Below the pieces are notes generated by a model. It ran no database searches. It was not told where the DNA came from and worked only from the letters and a program-made list of their open reading frames with translations. 51,950 bases of DNA. It comes from JBDIBB01 sp039812685 (GTDB lineage: Bacteria; Acidobacteriota; Vicinamibacteria; Vicinamibacterales; JAFNAJ01). The stretch spans positions 1 through 51,950 of the forward strand of contig JBDIBB010000012.1 of assembly GCA_039812685.1 (NCBI GenBank), in the 5' to 3' direction. Each line of letters opens with the position of its first letter. Positions within the stretch are counted from its first letter, which is position 1. Below, one piece after another: positions 1 to 8,344 of this stretch. A program made the position numbers and the translations under genes.

Positions 1-1081
1 ACAGGCTCACCCGCAGCTCCGGCAGAGACGTATCGAAGAGGAACACGGCGCCCAGCACGAGGCTGACGAGGCCGCCCACCGCGAGCACGCCGTAGCTGGC
101 GACCTTCACCTCGAGCACCAGCAGCACGATGCCGAAGAGGATGAGCAGCAGGCCGGCGTAGTTGACGGGCAGGATCTGGAAGGCGAAGAACGCCAGCAGC
201 AGGCAGACGCCCCCGACGACGCCCGGCAGCACGGCGCCGGGCGACCACAGCTCGATGGTCAGTCCCAGCGTTCCGAGGCTGAACAGGATGTAGGCGATCT
301 GCGGGTGCGCGATGCCGCTCAGCAGGCGCTGCCGCCAGCTCATGTCGATCCGCTCCACGCGTGCGCCAGCGGTGTGGACCACCACCGTCGTTCCATCGAA
401 CCGCCGCACCTCGCGGCCGTCGAGCTGCCGCAGCAGGTCGTCCACGTCGCGCGCCACCAGATCGATCAGCGGTGGTGTCACACCGAGCGCTTCGGCGTCG
501 GTGAAGGCGCGGCTCTCGATCACCGCCTGCTCGGCGAGCGCGACGTTGCGGCCGCGTTTCTCGGCGAGCGTCCGCGCGTAGGCCGCGGTGTCGCTGGCCG
601 CCTTCTTCGCCACGGTCTCGTTCACGGGCGCGCCGTCGCCCGACACCGGATGGGCCGCGCCAATCGACGTGCCTGGCGCCATGACCGCCACGTCGGCGGC
701 GAGCGTGATCAGGAACCCCGCCGAGGCGGCCCGCGATCCGCTGGGCGCCACGAAGATGACCACCGGGACGCGCGAGGCAATCATGCGCGACGTGATCGTG
801 CGCGTGGAGTCGAGCAGGCCGCCCGGCGTGCGGAGGATGACCAGAACCGCCGCGGCCCGACCCTGCTCGGCGCGTGCGATGGCCTGCTCGAAGTACTCGA
901 CCGTGACGGGATGCACGATGCCGTCGTATTCGGCAACGACGACCAGCGGCGCCGTGTCGGACTGGCCGGCGCCTGCCGATCCGGCGTCGGTCGCGGCGGG
1001 CGACGGTGCCTGCCGGGCCGCGAGCGACACGGCGGCAACCAGCCAGATCGCCCAGGCGCGCAGAGCCACGCGGTGGGCCAT
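1..1081 (-). CDS. NfeD-family membrane-bound serine protease (ClpP class), C-terminus beyond window
   Basis: The gene runs off the left edge; about 360 codons are visible from the ATG at 1081. A signal peptide (AIWLVAAVSLAA) is followed by a ClpP/crotonase-like protease domain: RTPGGLLDST is the oxyanion strand, and SGSRAASAGFL holds the serine nucleophile. A following AKKAAS segment carries the lysine expected of the Ser-Lys dyad in NfeD1b proteases. After the protease domain come at least three hydrophobic segments (IAYILFSLGTLGL, VCLLLAFFAF, GLLLILFGIVLLVLEV), as in NfeD proteins, which usually end in a cytosolic OB fold; that part is missing here. The family is thought to act in membrane quality control, often beside a stomatin partner, which would lie outside this window. 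The downstream partner cannot be seen. Confidence 0.88.
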   Translation of the reverse strand, partial: MAHRVALRAWAIWLVAAVSLAARQAPSPAATDAGSAGAGQSDTAPLVVVAEYDGIVHPVTVEYFEQAIARAEQGRAAAVLVILRTPGGLLDSTRTITSRMIASRVPVVIFVAPSGSRAASAGFLITLAADVAVMAPGTSIGAAHPVSGDGAPVNETVAKKAASDTAAYARTLAEKRGRNVALAEQAVIESRAFTDAEALGVTPPLIDLVARDVDDLLRQLDGREVRRFDGTTVVVHTAGARVERIDMSWRQRLLSGIAHPQIAYILFSLGTLGLTIELWSPGAVLPGVVGGVCLLLAFFAFQILPVNYAGLLLILFGIVLLVLEVKVASYGVLAVGGLVSLVLGAVFLFDTSLPELRVSL

Positions 1082-1160
1082 GGGTCCCCCCTGCCGTGGA
1101 AGGCTACCACGTTCGATGCGGCCGTGGGCGTGAGGCCAGGCGGCCGATCGCCGGCCGTCG

Positions 1161-2864
1161 TCAGGGCGTGAGCCTGGCCAGCAGCGCCCTGGCGGCCTCC
1201 GAGGCCGGGTCGAGCGCCAGCGCGCGCCTGGCCTCGACCAGCGCCGCCTCGGGCTGTCCCAGGGCCAGCAGCGCTTCGGCCAGCGCCAGCCGCGCCCGCG
1301 CGTCCTCCCGGCTCCACAGCGACATGCGCAGCGCCGTGACGGCCTCCTCCTCACGACCCGCGAGCAGGTAGGCGCGGCCAAGCCACAGGTGCCCATCGGC
1401 TTCGTAAGGCGAGAGATAGAGCGCCTTGCGCAACTCGGTGATGGCTTCGCCGTAACGCTGCTCGTCGAGCGCCCGGTGCCCGCGATCCAGATAGAACGCC
1501 GTGAGCTCGCGCGCGTCGCGGCGCGCCGCGCTCGTGATCGCCGAGTCGAAGACGACGCCCGGCGTCGGCGTCAGTTCGTCACGCACCCGTTCGAGGCCGC
1601 GCGGCACGTGACCGGGCGGGTTGCCGCGGCGATCCCAGTCCTCGTAGCGGGCGGCCAGCCGCCCGGCCAGCTCGCGCTCGCGCGCCGCCTCGGGAAGGGC
1701 GCCGGCCGAGGTGAGTGCCGCCGCCAGCACGAAGTGCGCATCGGCGTCGAGCGGGTTGCGCCGAACCGCCTCGCGCAGCCAGTAGATCGAGGCCTGCGCG
1801 TCGCCATCGAACCAGTAGGCGTAGCCGAGGTTGAAGTAGATGTCCGGGTCGTCGGGATCCGCCTCGGTGGCCTTGGTGAAGTAGTAGACGGCCCGCCCGC
1901 CCTGCGACGGCTGCCCGCGCCGCTGCTGCACGACGCCGAGGTTGTTCTGCACCGAGGCGAGCGGCGCCTCGGCGGCAAGCGCCTTGAGGGCGGCAAACGC
2001 CTCGTCCAGCCGCTTGAGCGTCATCAGCGACAGCGCGCCGAGGAAGCGGGCCACGCGCGACCGCGGCGACCCGGCGCCGACGTGACCCACGGCCGCGAGC
2101 GCGGCGACGTGGTTGCCGACGCTGGTGTGCGCGTCCCAGAGCGCCAGCCAGGCGCGGTCGAACGCGGGATCCTTCTCCAGCGCCGCCGTGAGCAGGCGCA
2201 CGCGTGCCTCGGGCCGCTCGTCGAGCAGGCCCTTCACGTATCGCTCGAAGGTCTCGAGCGACGGCCAGTCGGCGCCCGCGGCCGAGGTGGCCGGCACGGG
2301 CGCCGAGCCGCCCCGGACCACGGCGAGCAGCCGTGCGGCGAGCCGCCGCGCCAGGACGAAGAACTCCGTCGGCGCGCCGCGTTCCTCGAGTTCGGGCTCG
2401 TAGCGCCCGGTCTCGAGCCTCAGCAGTCGTGCGCGCAGCGTGAGACCGTCGTCAGCGAGCGCCGCGTGCCCCACCACCACATCCGTGGCGCGAACCGATT
2501 CGGCGACGCGAATCAGCGTGGCGCGCGCGAGGGTGGCGGTCTCGGGAAGGTGCAACGCCTCGAGCGCGGCCACGCGGGCGGTGCGCCCTATGGTCTCGAC
2601 GCCGAGCGCCCGCAGTTCCTCGGCCAGCAGGATGGCGGCGCCCTCACCGAGCCAGTAGCTTCGCGTCGTGCGCGCGTCGACGTCGAACGGCGCCACGAAC
2701 AGCCGCGACGCCACGGGCGAGGTCTGGGCCACCCCGGCCGCCCCACCCGACGCACCATCGCCAGGCGGCACGGCGGCCTCACCCGATCCCGCCACGACCG
2801 ATGTCAGGACGATCGCCGCCAGCGCCGCACGCCGGCACACCAGGGCCGGGCCCGGCCGTCTCAC
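1161..2864 (-). CDS. Secreted TPR-repeat protein with N-terminal TolB/FlgO-like domain
   Basis: 567 residues from a GTG start that overlaps the stop of the upstream gene by 4 nt (GTGA); GGAGGGG just upstream is a good ribosome site. Longer in-frame extensions run antisense-like through the V4R gene and are rejected. The N-terminus is a signal peptide (ALAAIVLTSVVAGSGEAA), followed by an alpha/beta domain (FVAPFDVDARTTRSYWLGEG) like the TolB-N/FlgO-type domains often placed before TPRs. Several TPR units follow in the C-terminal two thirds (for example DPDIYFNLGYAYWFDGD, and ADGHLWLGRAYLLAGREEEA). It probably acts as a periplasmic scaffold, but no partner is evident beyond the co-translated V4R protein. 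Function unknown. Confidence 0.85.
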   Translation of the reverse strand: MRRPGPALVCRRAALAAIVLTSVVAGSGEAAVPPGDGASGGAAGVAQTSPVASRLFVAPFDVDARTTRSYWLGEGAAILLAEELRALGVETIGRTARVAALEALHLPETATLARATLIRVAESVRATDVVVGHAALADDGLTLRARLLRLETGRYEPELEERGAPTEFFVLARRLAARLLAVVRGGSAPVPATSAAGADWPSLETFERYVKGLLDERPEARVRLLTAALEKDPAFDRAWLALWDAHTSVGNHVAALAAVGHVGAGSPRSRVARFLGALSLMTLKRLDEAFAALKALAAEAPLASVQNNLGVVQQRRGQPSQGGRAVYYFTKATEADPDDPDIYFNLGYAYWFDGDAQASIYWLREAVRRNPLDADAHFVLAAALTSAGALPEAARERELAGRLAARYEDWDRRGNPPGHVPRGLERVRDELTPTPGVVFDSAITSAARRDARELTAFYLDRGHRALDEQRYGEAITELRKALYLSPYEADGHLWLGRAYLLAGREEEAVTALRMSLWSREDARARLALAEALLALGQPEAALVEARRALALDPASEAARALLARLTP

Positions 2865-3472
2865 AACACCCCTCCGCTGTGCTGCGGCGTGACCACCGCC
2901 ACCGGATCGACGGCGGCCACCTCCACCACACACGCCTCCGCGCCGGTGGCGCGGCATTGGACCGCGTCGGCCGAAGCCGTCACCGCGAGCAGGTCGAAGA
3001 ACCGCTGCAGCGCCGCCGCATAGAAGCCGCAGAGCGGCGTGTCGGGACGCAGGCGGGTCCCGCAGAAGGGCGATCCCTCGACGACCAGCCGGCGATGGCC
3101 GCGCGAACCGGTGATCCGGCCCCGGGCGCCGCGGACGGTCATGGCCGTCAGCCGGGCGGTGAGCTTCAGCGCCGATCTGGTGCGCCAGGCTCCGGGCAGC
3201 CGGCGCAACCACGCGCGGTGAATCGCGGGCAGCGTCGCGAACACCCATTCGGCCGCATGGTGGCCCGCCGCCCGAACGACGGGGTCGTAGGCCTGCCCTT
3301 CCGCGCGGAGGAAGCTGAGCGCCGCCGAGAACGAGGCCACGCCGATGGTGCCGGCCCGCATGCCCGATGGGCGCAGGTAGGTTTCGTAGAACTCGAGCCG
3401 GAGTGGCAGGTGATCGGCGAGCGCCTGGTGCAGCGCCGCGACCACGATCCGTCCGATTCTCGCCTCGCTCAT
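2861..3472 (-). CDS. V4R-like (4-vinyl reductase fold) small-molecule-binding protein
   Basis: 203 residues starting at ATG 3472. The C-terminal half reads GSPFC...PLCGFYAAALQRFFDLL...QCRATGAEACVVEV, which fits the Cys-rich end of V4R domains, where cysteines bind zinc beside a ligand pocket. The N-terminal helical part (LPLRLEFYETYLRPSGMRAG) resembles the DUF2378/heme-NO-binding-like proteins of Myxococcota and Acidobacteriota, which join a helical lobe to V4R. It overlaps the downstream TPR gene by 4 nt, so the two are translationally coupled. It is divergent from mobA with only 27 nt between the start codons. Assignment is by motif only; the ligand is unknown. Confidence 0.6.
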   Translation of the reverse strand: MSEARIGRIVVAALHQALADHLPLRLEFYETYLRPSGMRAGTIGVASFSAALSFLRAEGQAYDPVVRAAGHHAAEWVFATLPAIHRAWLRRLPGAWRTRSALKLTARLTAMTVRGARGRITGSRGHRRLVVEGSPFCGTRLRPDTPLCGFYAAALQRFFDLLAVTASADAVQCRATGAEACVVEVAAVDPVAVVTPQHSGGVL

Positions 3473-3499
3473 TTTCTGATAAGGTTAGCCGAATTGCGC

Positions 3500-4117
3500 A
3501 TGCCAGCGAGCGACGATCCGACGCGCGGCCTCAGCGCCGCGATCCTCGCCGGCGGACGCGCCCGGCGCCTCGGCGGCGCCGACAAGTGGGCCCTGGTCGT
3601 CGGCGGCCAGCGGATCGTCGACCGTCACATCACCCTCCTGCGCCGCCTTGCCGCGCACGTCTTCATCGTCGGCCATACGCCGGCGCGATTCGCTTCGCTG
3701 CAGGTGGAGGTCGTCGCCGACCTGGTGCCTGACGCCGGGCCGCTCGGCGGCGTCTGGAGCGCTCTGGCCGCCTCGCCGGCGCCGCTGGTGCTGGTGGTCG
3801 CCTGCGACCTGCCGCTGGTCACCGAGGCGCTGGCCCGCCACCTCGCCGACACACTGGGCCGGCATCCTGAGGCCGACGTCGTCGTCCCGCGCGACGCGCG
3901 CGGCCTGCACCCGTTGTGCGCCTGCTATCGCACGCGATGCGCACCGCATTTCGAGGCCAGGGTGCGGGCCGGCCAGTTCAGGATGCTCGACGCGCTCGCC
4001 GGCCTCGTCGTGGCCGAGGTGGATCCGGAGACGCTGCGCGCGATCGACCCGGGCGGTCGCGCACTGACCAACGTGAACACGCCCGAGGACTACGCCGCGA
4101 TCCGCCTCGCCGAGTGA
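3500..4117 (+). CDS. mobA: Molybdenum cofactor guanylyltransferase
   Basis: 205 residues. MobA transfers GMP from GTP to molybdopterin to make the guanine dinucleotide form of the cofactor. The N-terminal nucleotide-binding signature LAGGRARRLGGADK is present about 15 residues in, followed by VEVVADLVPDAGPLGGVWSAL and the metal-binding VACDLPLV typical of the family. Length is normal (about 190-210). An upstream extension of the reading frame covers the V4R gene on the other strand and is ignored; the ATG at 3500 fits homologous N-termini. argS follows after 16 nt, so the two are probably co-transcribed. No other molybdenum-cofactor gene is in the window. Confidence 0.92.
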   Translation: MPASDDPTRGLSAAILAGGRARRLGGADKWALVVGGQRIVDRHITLLRRLAAHVFIVGHTPARFASLQVEVVADLVPDAGPLGGVWSALAASPAPLVLVVACDLPLVTEALARHLADTLGRHPEADVVVPRDARGLHPLCACYRTRCAPHFEARVRAGQFRMLDALAGLVVAEVDPETLRAIDPGGRALTNVNTPEDYAAIRLAE

Positions 4118-4133
4118 CCCGATTCCACGCCGC

Positions 4134-6167
4134 ATGATTCTGCCGATCCAGCACGCCGTCCGCCGCCGCGTCGCCGAGACGCTCCACACGCTCTACGCCC
4201 TCGACCCGCAGGCCTTGCCCGCGCTCACGATCGAGGTGCCACCCCGCCGGTCGATGGGCGACCTGGCGCTGCCTTTCGCCTTCGAACTGGCGCGGCGCCT
4301 CCGCAAGCCGCCCCGCGCCATCGCCCAGGAGGTGGCGGCCGCCCTGGGCCCCATCCAGGGCGTCTCGAGGATCGAGCCGGCACCCAACGGCTACCTCAAC
4401 GTGTTCATCGATCGTGTTGCGTTCCTGCGCGCGCGGCTCGAACCGGGCGGGCTGCCCGCCCCCCTCGAACCGCTGCCCTCTCCCATCCCGCGCACCAAGA
4501 CCATCGTCGAGCACACGGCCATCAACCCGAACAAGGCAGCGCACATCGGCCACCTGCGCAACGCGGCGCTCGGCGACACGCTGGTGCGCCTGCTGCGCTT
4601 CTGCGGGGTGCCCGTGGAGGTGCAGAACTACATCGACGACACGGGCGTGCAGGTGGCCGACGTCGTCGTGGGCTTCCGCGAGCTGGAGGGCAAGTCGCTC
4701 GACGAGGTGCGCCGGCTCGCCGCGACCGGGCGGTTCGACTACTACTGCTGGGATCTGTACGCGCGGGTCACGGAGTGGTACGCCGCCGACACCGCGCGGG
4801 CCGCCATCCGCGCCGCCACGCTGCACGCCATCGAGCACGGCGAAGGCGAGGCCGCCGCCATGGGCGCCATCATCGCCGACCGCATCGTCGGCTGCCACCT
4901 GAAGACGATGGCACGGCTCAACGTCGACTACGACCTGCTCACCTGGGAAGGCGACATCCTGCGCCTGCACTTCTGGGCGACCGCCTTCGAGATCCTGGTG
5001 AAGAACGGCAGCGTTTTCCTCCAGGAGGAAGGCCCGCTCAAGGGCTGCTGGGTGATGCGCATCGACGATGCGGTGGCCGAGGGCGGCGAGAGCGACGACG
5101 CCGGCGAGGGCGAGGAGGCCGCCAGGGAGAAGGTCATCGTCCGATCCAACGGCACCGTCACCTACGTCGGCAAGGACATCGCCAACCAGTTCTGGAAGTT
5201 CGGCCTGCTCGGCCGCGACTTCCACTACCGCGTGTTCGCGACGCGGCGGGACGGCACGCCGCTCTACGCGTCCACGAGCGACGAGGGCGCCCTGTCCGCC
5301 GGCCGCGACGGCGTGCCGGCGTTCGGCGCCGCCGGCGCCGTCTACAACGTCATCGACTCACGCCAGAGCTACCTGCAGCGGCTGCTCAGGCAGGCGCTGT
5401 TCACGATGGGCCATCGCCTGCCGGCCGAGCGATCCACGCACTTCTCCTACGAGATGGTGGCGCTCTCGCACGCCACGGCACGCGAGCTGGGCTACGAGGC
5501 CGAGGCCGACGCCGGCAAGCCGTTCGTCGAGGTGTCGGGACGCAAGGGCCTCGGCGTGAAGGCCGACGACCTGATCGACCGGCTCATCGCCCACGCCGCC
5601 GGCGAAGTGACGCGTCGCAACCCGGAAATGCGCGCCGAGGACGTGCGCACCACCGCCGAACGCATCGCGGTGGCCGCGCTGCGCTACTTCATGGTGAAGT
5701 TCTCACGCGCGAAGATCATCGCCTTCGACGTCGCCGAGGCCCTCAGCTTCGAGGGTGAATCGGGGCCCTACCTGCAGTACGCGGTCGTGCGGGCGAACAA
5801 CATCTTCCAGAAGCTGAAGGAACGCGACGGCCTGGACGAGGCCGCCGTCATCGCTTCGCTCGCCGACACGCCGGCGGCGGCGCTCGCCGACGGACCCGAG
5901 GGCGACGATCTGTGGGGCCTGGTGCTCGAGGCCGGCCGGCTCGACGAGATGGTGGAACAGGCCGTGCGCGCGCTCGAACCGTCGCTGCTCGCCAAGTACG
6001 CGTTCGGCCTCGCCCAGGCGTTCAACACCGCCTACCAGCGCTACCCGATCCTCAACGAACCCGACGCGCACGCGCGCCGGTGGCGGGCGGCCGTGGTGGC
6101 CTTCTTCCGCCGCCAGATGACGCAGGCGCTCGAGGTGATGGGCTGCGAGGTGCCGGCAAGGATGTAG
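4134..6167 (+). CDS. argS: Arginyl-tRNA synthetase
   Basis: 677 residues, cytoplasmic class I synthetase that charges tRNA-Arg. The N-terminal Add-1 domain (residues 1-110) is followed by EHTAINPNKAAHIGHLRN, with the HIGH motif at about 137-140. The second class I signature is not a classical KMSKS: at the expected place is VSGRKGLGVKADDLID, a variant known in some ArgRS enzymes. An acidic stretch rich in Glu, Asp and Gly (around residues 316-332) interrupts the catalytic core just before REKVIVRSNGTVTYVGKDIANQ. The C-terminal DALR anticodon-binding domain is visible from SGPYLQYAVVRANNIF to the end. It sits 16 nt after mobA, and a peptidase C26-like gene follows 21 nt later. Confidence 0.96.
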   Translation: MILPIQHAVRRRVAETLHTLYALDPQALPALTIEVPPRRSMGDLALPFAFELARRLRKPPRAIAQEVAAALGPIQGVSRIEPAPNGYLNVFIDRVAFLRARLEPGGLPAPLEPLPSPIPRTKTIVEHTAINPNKAAHIGHLRNAALGDTLVRLLRFCGVPVEVQNYIDDTGVQVADVVVGFRELEGKSLDEVRRLAATGRFDYYCWDLYARVTEWYAADTARAAIRAATLHAIEHGEGEAAAMGAIIADRIVGCHLKTMARLNVDYDLLTWEGDILRLHFWATAFEILVKNGSVFLQEEGPLKGCWVMRIDDAVAEGGESDDAGEGEEAAREKVIVRSNGTVTYVGKDIANQFWKFGLLGRDFHYRVFATRRDGTPLYASTSDEGALSAGRDGVPAFGAAGAVYNVIDSRQSYLQRLLRQALFTMGHRLPAERSTHFSYEMVALSHATARELGYEAEADAGKPFVEVSGRKGLGVKADDLIDRLIAHAAGEVTRRNPEMRAEDVRTTAERIAVAALRYFMVKFSRAKIIAFDVAEALSFEGESGPYLQYAVVRANNIFQKLKERDGLDEAAVIASLADTPAAALADGPEGDDLWGLVLEAGRLDEMVEQAVRALEPSLLAKYAFGLAQAFNTAYQRYPILNEPDAHARRWRAAVVAFFRRQMTQALEVMGCEVPARM

Positions 6168-6188
6168 GCCCCCGGAGCCTGAACCGAG

Positions 6189-6875
6189 ATGACTCGACCC
6201 CGCATCGCGGTCGCACCCAACCGGCGCCCCAACGACTACCTGGAGTCCGTCCGGCTGTCGGGCGGCGAACCGTGGCTGCTCGATCCGGCCCGCGACAGCG
6301 CCACCGCCATCCTCGACGGCGCGGCAGGCATCCTGCTCACCGGCGGCGGCGACGTCGATCCGCGCTATTACGGCGAGGCCCCGCATCCGGCGTTCTACCG
6401 CGCGGAACCGGGGCGCGACGAACTCGAGCTGGAACTGGCCATCCGCGCCATCGAGCGCGACATCCCCCTGTTCTGCATCTGCCGCGGCATGCAGGCGCTC
6501 AACGTGGCGCTGGGCGGCACGCTGGTGCAGGACATCCCCACGGCCATCCCGAACGCGATCGAACACAAGGTCGCCGAGCCGACAGGCGCCGCGGCGCACC
6601 TCGTCGACATCGCGCCCGGCTCCCGGCTCGCCAACCTGCTCAGGCCGGGCGACGCCCGCCCCTCGTGCGGCGTCAACACCCGTCATCACCAGGCGATCAA
6701 GCGGGTGGCCCCCTCGCTGATCGTCACCGCCACGGCGCCAGACGGCGTGATCGAGGCCGTCGAGCGCCCGGAGTCGACGTTCTGCGTGGCGGTGCAGTGG
6801 CACCCGGAGAACTTCCTGCGCACCGGGGAGTTCCGCGCGCTGTTCGACGCGTTCGTCGCGGCCTGTGCGCGATGA
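6189..6875 (+). CDS. Gamma-glutamyl-gamma-aminobutyrate hydrolase family (peptidase C26, PuuD-like)
   Basis: 228 residues of class I glutamine amidotransferase fold. The nucleophile elbow is FCICRGMQALNVALGG, with the catalytic Cys before RGMQ. The His-Glu pair lies in VAVQWHPENF near the C-terminus, and ILLTGGGDVDPRYYGE is the family's N-terminal substrate loop. Members hydrolyse gamma-glutamyl bonds, for example gamma-Glu-GABA in putrescine breakdown, or act on related gamma-glutamyl compounds; no other putrescine gene is nearby, so the substrate is open. It follows argS by 21 nt on the same strand and is convergent with the RNA methyltransferase at 6928. Confidence 0.88.
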   Translation: MTRPRIAVAPNRRPNDYLESVRLSGGEPWLLDPARDSATAILDGAAGILLTGGGDVDPRYYGEAPHPAFYRAEPGRDELELELAIRAIERDIPLFCICRGMQALNVALGGTLVQDIPTAIPNAIEHKVAEPTGAAAHLVDIAPGSRLANLLRPGDARPSCGVNTRHHQAIKRVAPSLIVTATAPDGVIEAVERPESTFCVAVQWHPENFLRTGEFRALFDAFVAACAR

Positions 6876-6927
6876 GCGCCGAGGGCCGCGGGCGGCGGGC
6901 GGCGTCAGGCCGGGGACGGAGGCCGCC

Positions 6928-8304
6928 TCAGGCGCGGCGGTCGAAGCTGGCGAGTGCCTCCACGTGCGCGGTGCCGGGGAACAGGTCGAACGCCTCGAGT
7001 TCACCCATCTCGTAACCCGCGTCCATCAGGCGGCGTGCGTCGCGTGCCATCGTCGCCACGTCACACGACACGTAGACGATGCGCGGTGAGCGCACCGTGA
7101 GGATGCCCTCCATCGCCTCGCGCGAGATCCCCGTGCGCGGCGGGTCGACGATGAGCGTGCCGGCCTCGGGGCGACGGGCCCGCGCGAGAAAGGCCTCGAC
7201 CGGCGAGCGGACCACGCGCACGCGCGGCGCGAACGCGCCGGCGTTGGTGTCGAGATCGGCGCCGCTCACCGCGTCCCCCTCGACGGCCACCACCGGCGCG
7301 AAGCCCGTTGTCGCGGCGGCCAGCGCGAACAGGCCGACGCCAGCGTAGAGGTCGACGACCGGAGCGCCCGCGATCCGCGCCAGCACGGCGCGGGTGAGCG
7401 TGCCTGCCAGGTGGCGATTCGCCTGGAAGAACGCCCGGGCGTGGCGCCGCAGCGTCGCGGTCGCGCCGCCTGATGTGCCGGCGTCCGGTGCAGGCGTCGC
7501 CTGCCCGGTGAACGACGCGACCGGGTCCTCGACCCAGGGCACCCCCGAGGCCGCCAGCAGCCGCGGCTGCCAGGCCCGCGCCGCCGACACGCCGGTCACC
7601 CCCGCGATGGCGCCGGCCGCCGAGAGAACCGCGGCGCTCATCACCTCGCCGGGCCCGCACTCCAGGTGCACGACACGCTGCGATGCGTCGAGGTTCTCCG
7701 TGATCTCCACGGCCTCGAGCCGATCGACGCCATGGCCCTTCAGGCAGGCCGCGAGCGCATCCACCACGTCGAGCGTCGCGTCGAGCACTTGTCCGGTCGT
7801 CCGCAGATCGCAGACCTCGTGCGTGCCCTCACGAAACGAGCCCAGGCGTCCACCGCGCACGTGGAGACGGACGCGCATCCGGTAGCCGCCGCCGGCCGAG
7901 GCGTGCACGGCGGGCGGCGGGATGCGCGTCGCGCCGATCCGCGCGAACGTGTCGGCGACGATCTCCGCCTTGAGCTGGCGCTGGCGCGCCGGCGTGATGT
8001 GGGCGTAGGCCATGCCGCCGCAGGCCGGATCGGGTCCGGCGTCGCGGCGGTCGGGGCTCGGCGTCAGGACATCGACGACCTCGGCGAACCACACGCCCTT
8101 CTGCTCGCGATCGGGCCGGGCGCGCACGCGCTCACCCGGGATCGCCCCGCGGAGCAGGACCACGCGCCCCTCGTGGCGCGCGAGCATGCGCCCGCCGGCC
8201 ACGGCGCGCTCCACGTCGACCTCGATCCCGGCCGGCAGCGGGGCGGGCGCCGGCCCTGCCGGCGGTCGCGGCTGGCGTGGACGACGGGCTCGCGGAGAGG
8301 TCAT
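6928..8304 (-). CDS. RlmD/RumA-family (TrmA superfamily) RNA uracil-C5 methyltransferase
   Basis: 458 residues from ATG 8304; a longer frame continues into the next gene and is rejected. The N-terminal TRAM-like beta barrel is visible (IEVDVERAVAGGRMLARHEGRVVLLRGAIPGERVRA). The C-terminal SAM-dependent methyltransferase domain has VDLYAGVGLFALAAA, the catalytic base region VDPPRTGIS and the nucleophile in IVYVSCDVATMARD. The product is expected to make m5U in rRNA (RlmD-type) or tRNA. The Fe-S motif of RlmD, C-x5-C-G-G-C, is reduced here to DPACGGMAYAH, so a 4Fe-4S cluster is unlikely. It is the last gene of the minus-strand valS-birA cluster. Confidence 0.87.
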   Translation of the reverse strand: MTSPRARRPRQPRPPAGPAPAPLPAGIEVDVERAVAGGRMLARHEGRVVLLRGAIPGERVRARPDREQKGVWFAEVVDVLTPSPDRRDAGPDPACGGMAYAHITPARQRQLKAEIVADTFARIGATRIPPPAVHASAGGGYRMRVRLHVRGGRLGSFREGTHEVCDLRTTGQVLDATLDVVDALAACLKGHGVDRLEAVEITENLDASQRVVHLECGPGEVMSAAVLSAAGAIAGVTGVSAARAWQPRLLAASGVPWVEDPVASFTGQATPAPDAGTSGGATATLRRHARAFFQANRHLAGTLTRAVLARIAGAPVVDLYAGVGLFALAAATTGFAPVVAVEGDAVSGADLDTNAGAFAPRVRVVRSPVEAFLARARRPEAGTLIVDPPRTGISREAMEGILTVRSPRIVYVSCDVATMARDARRLMDAGYEMGELEAFDLFPGTAHVEALASFDRRA

Positions 8305-8344
8305 GGGTCGGCGACAAGTGTCGTGGTGCGCGCGGCCGCGCACG

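Noticed and set aside
1389..3023. 544-residue plus-strand frame opposite the TPR gene
   Set aside because: Antisense shadow of the TPR gene, with no domain and strongly Arg-biased composition.
2801..3499. In-frame upstream extension of mobA
   Set aside because: It covers the V4R gene on the other strand. The LAGGxxxRLGG motif begins normally about 15 residues after the ATG at 3500.
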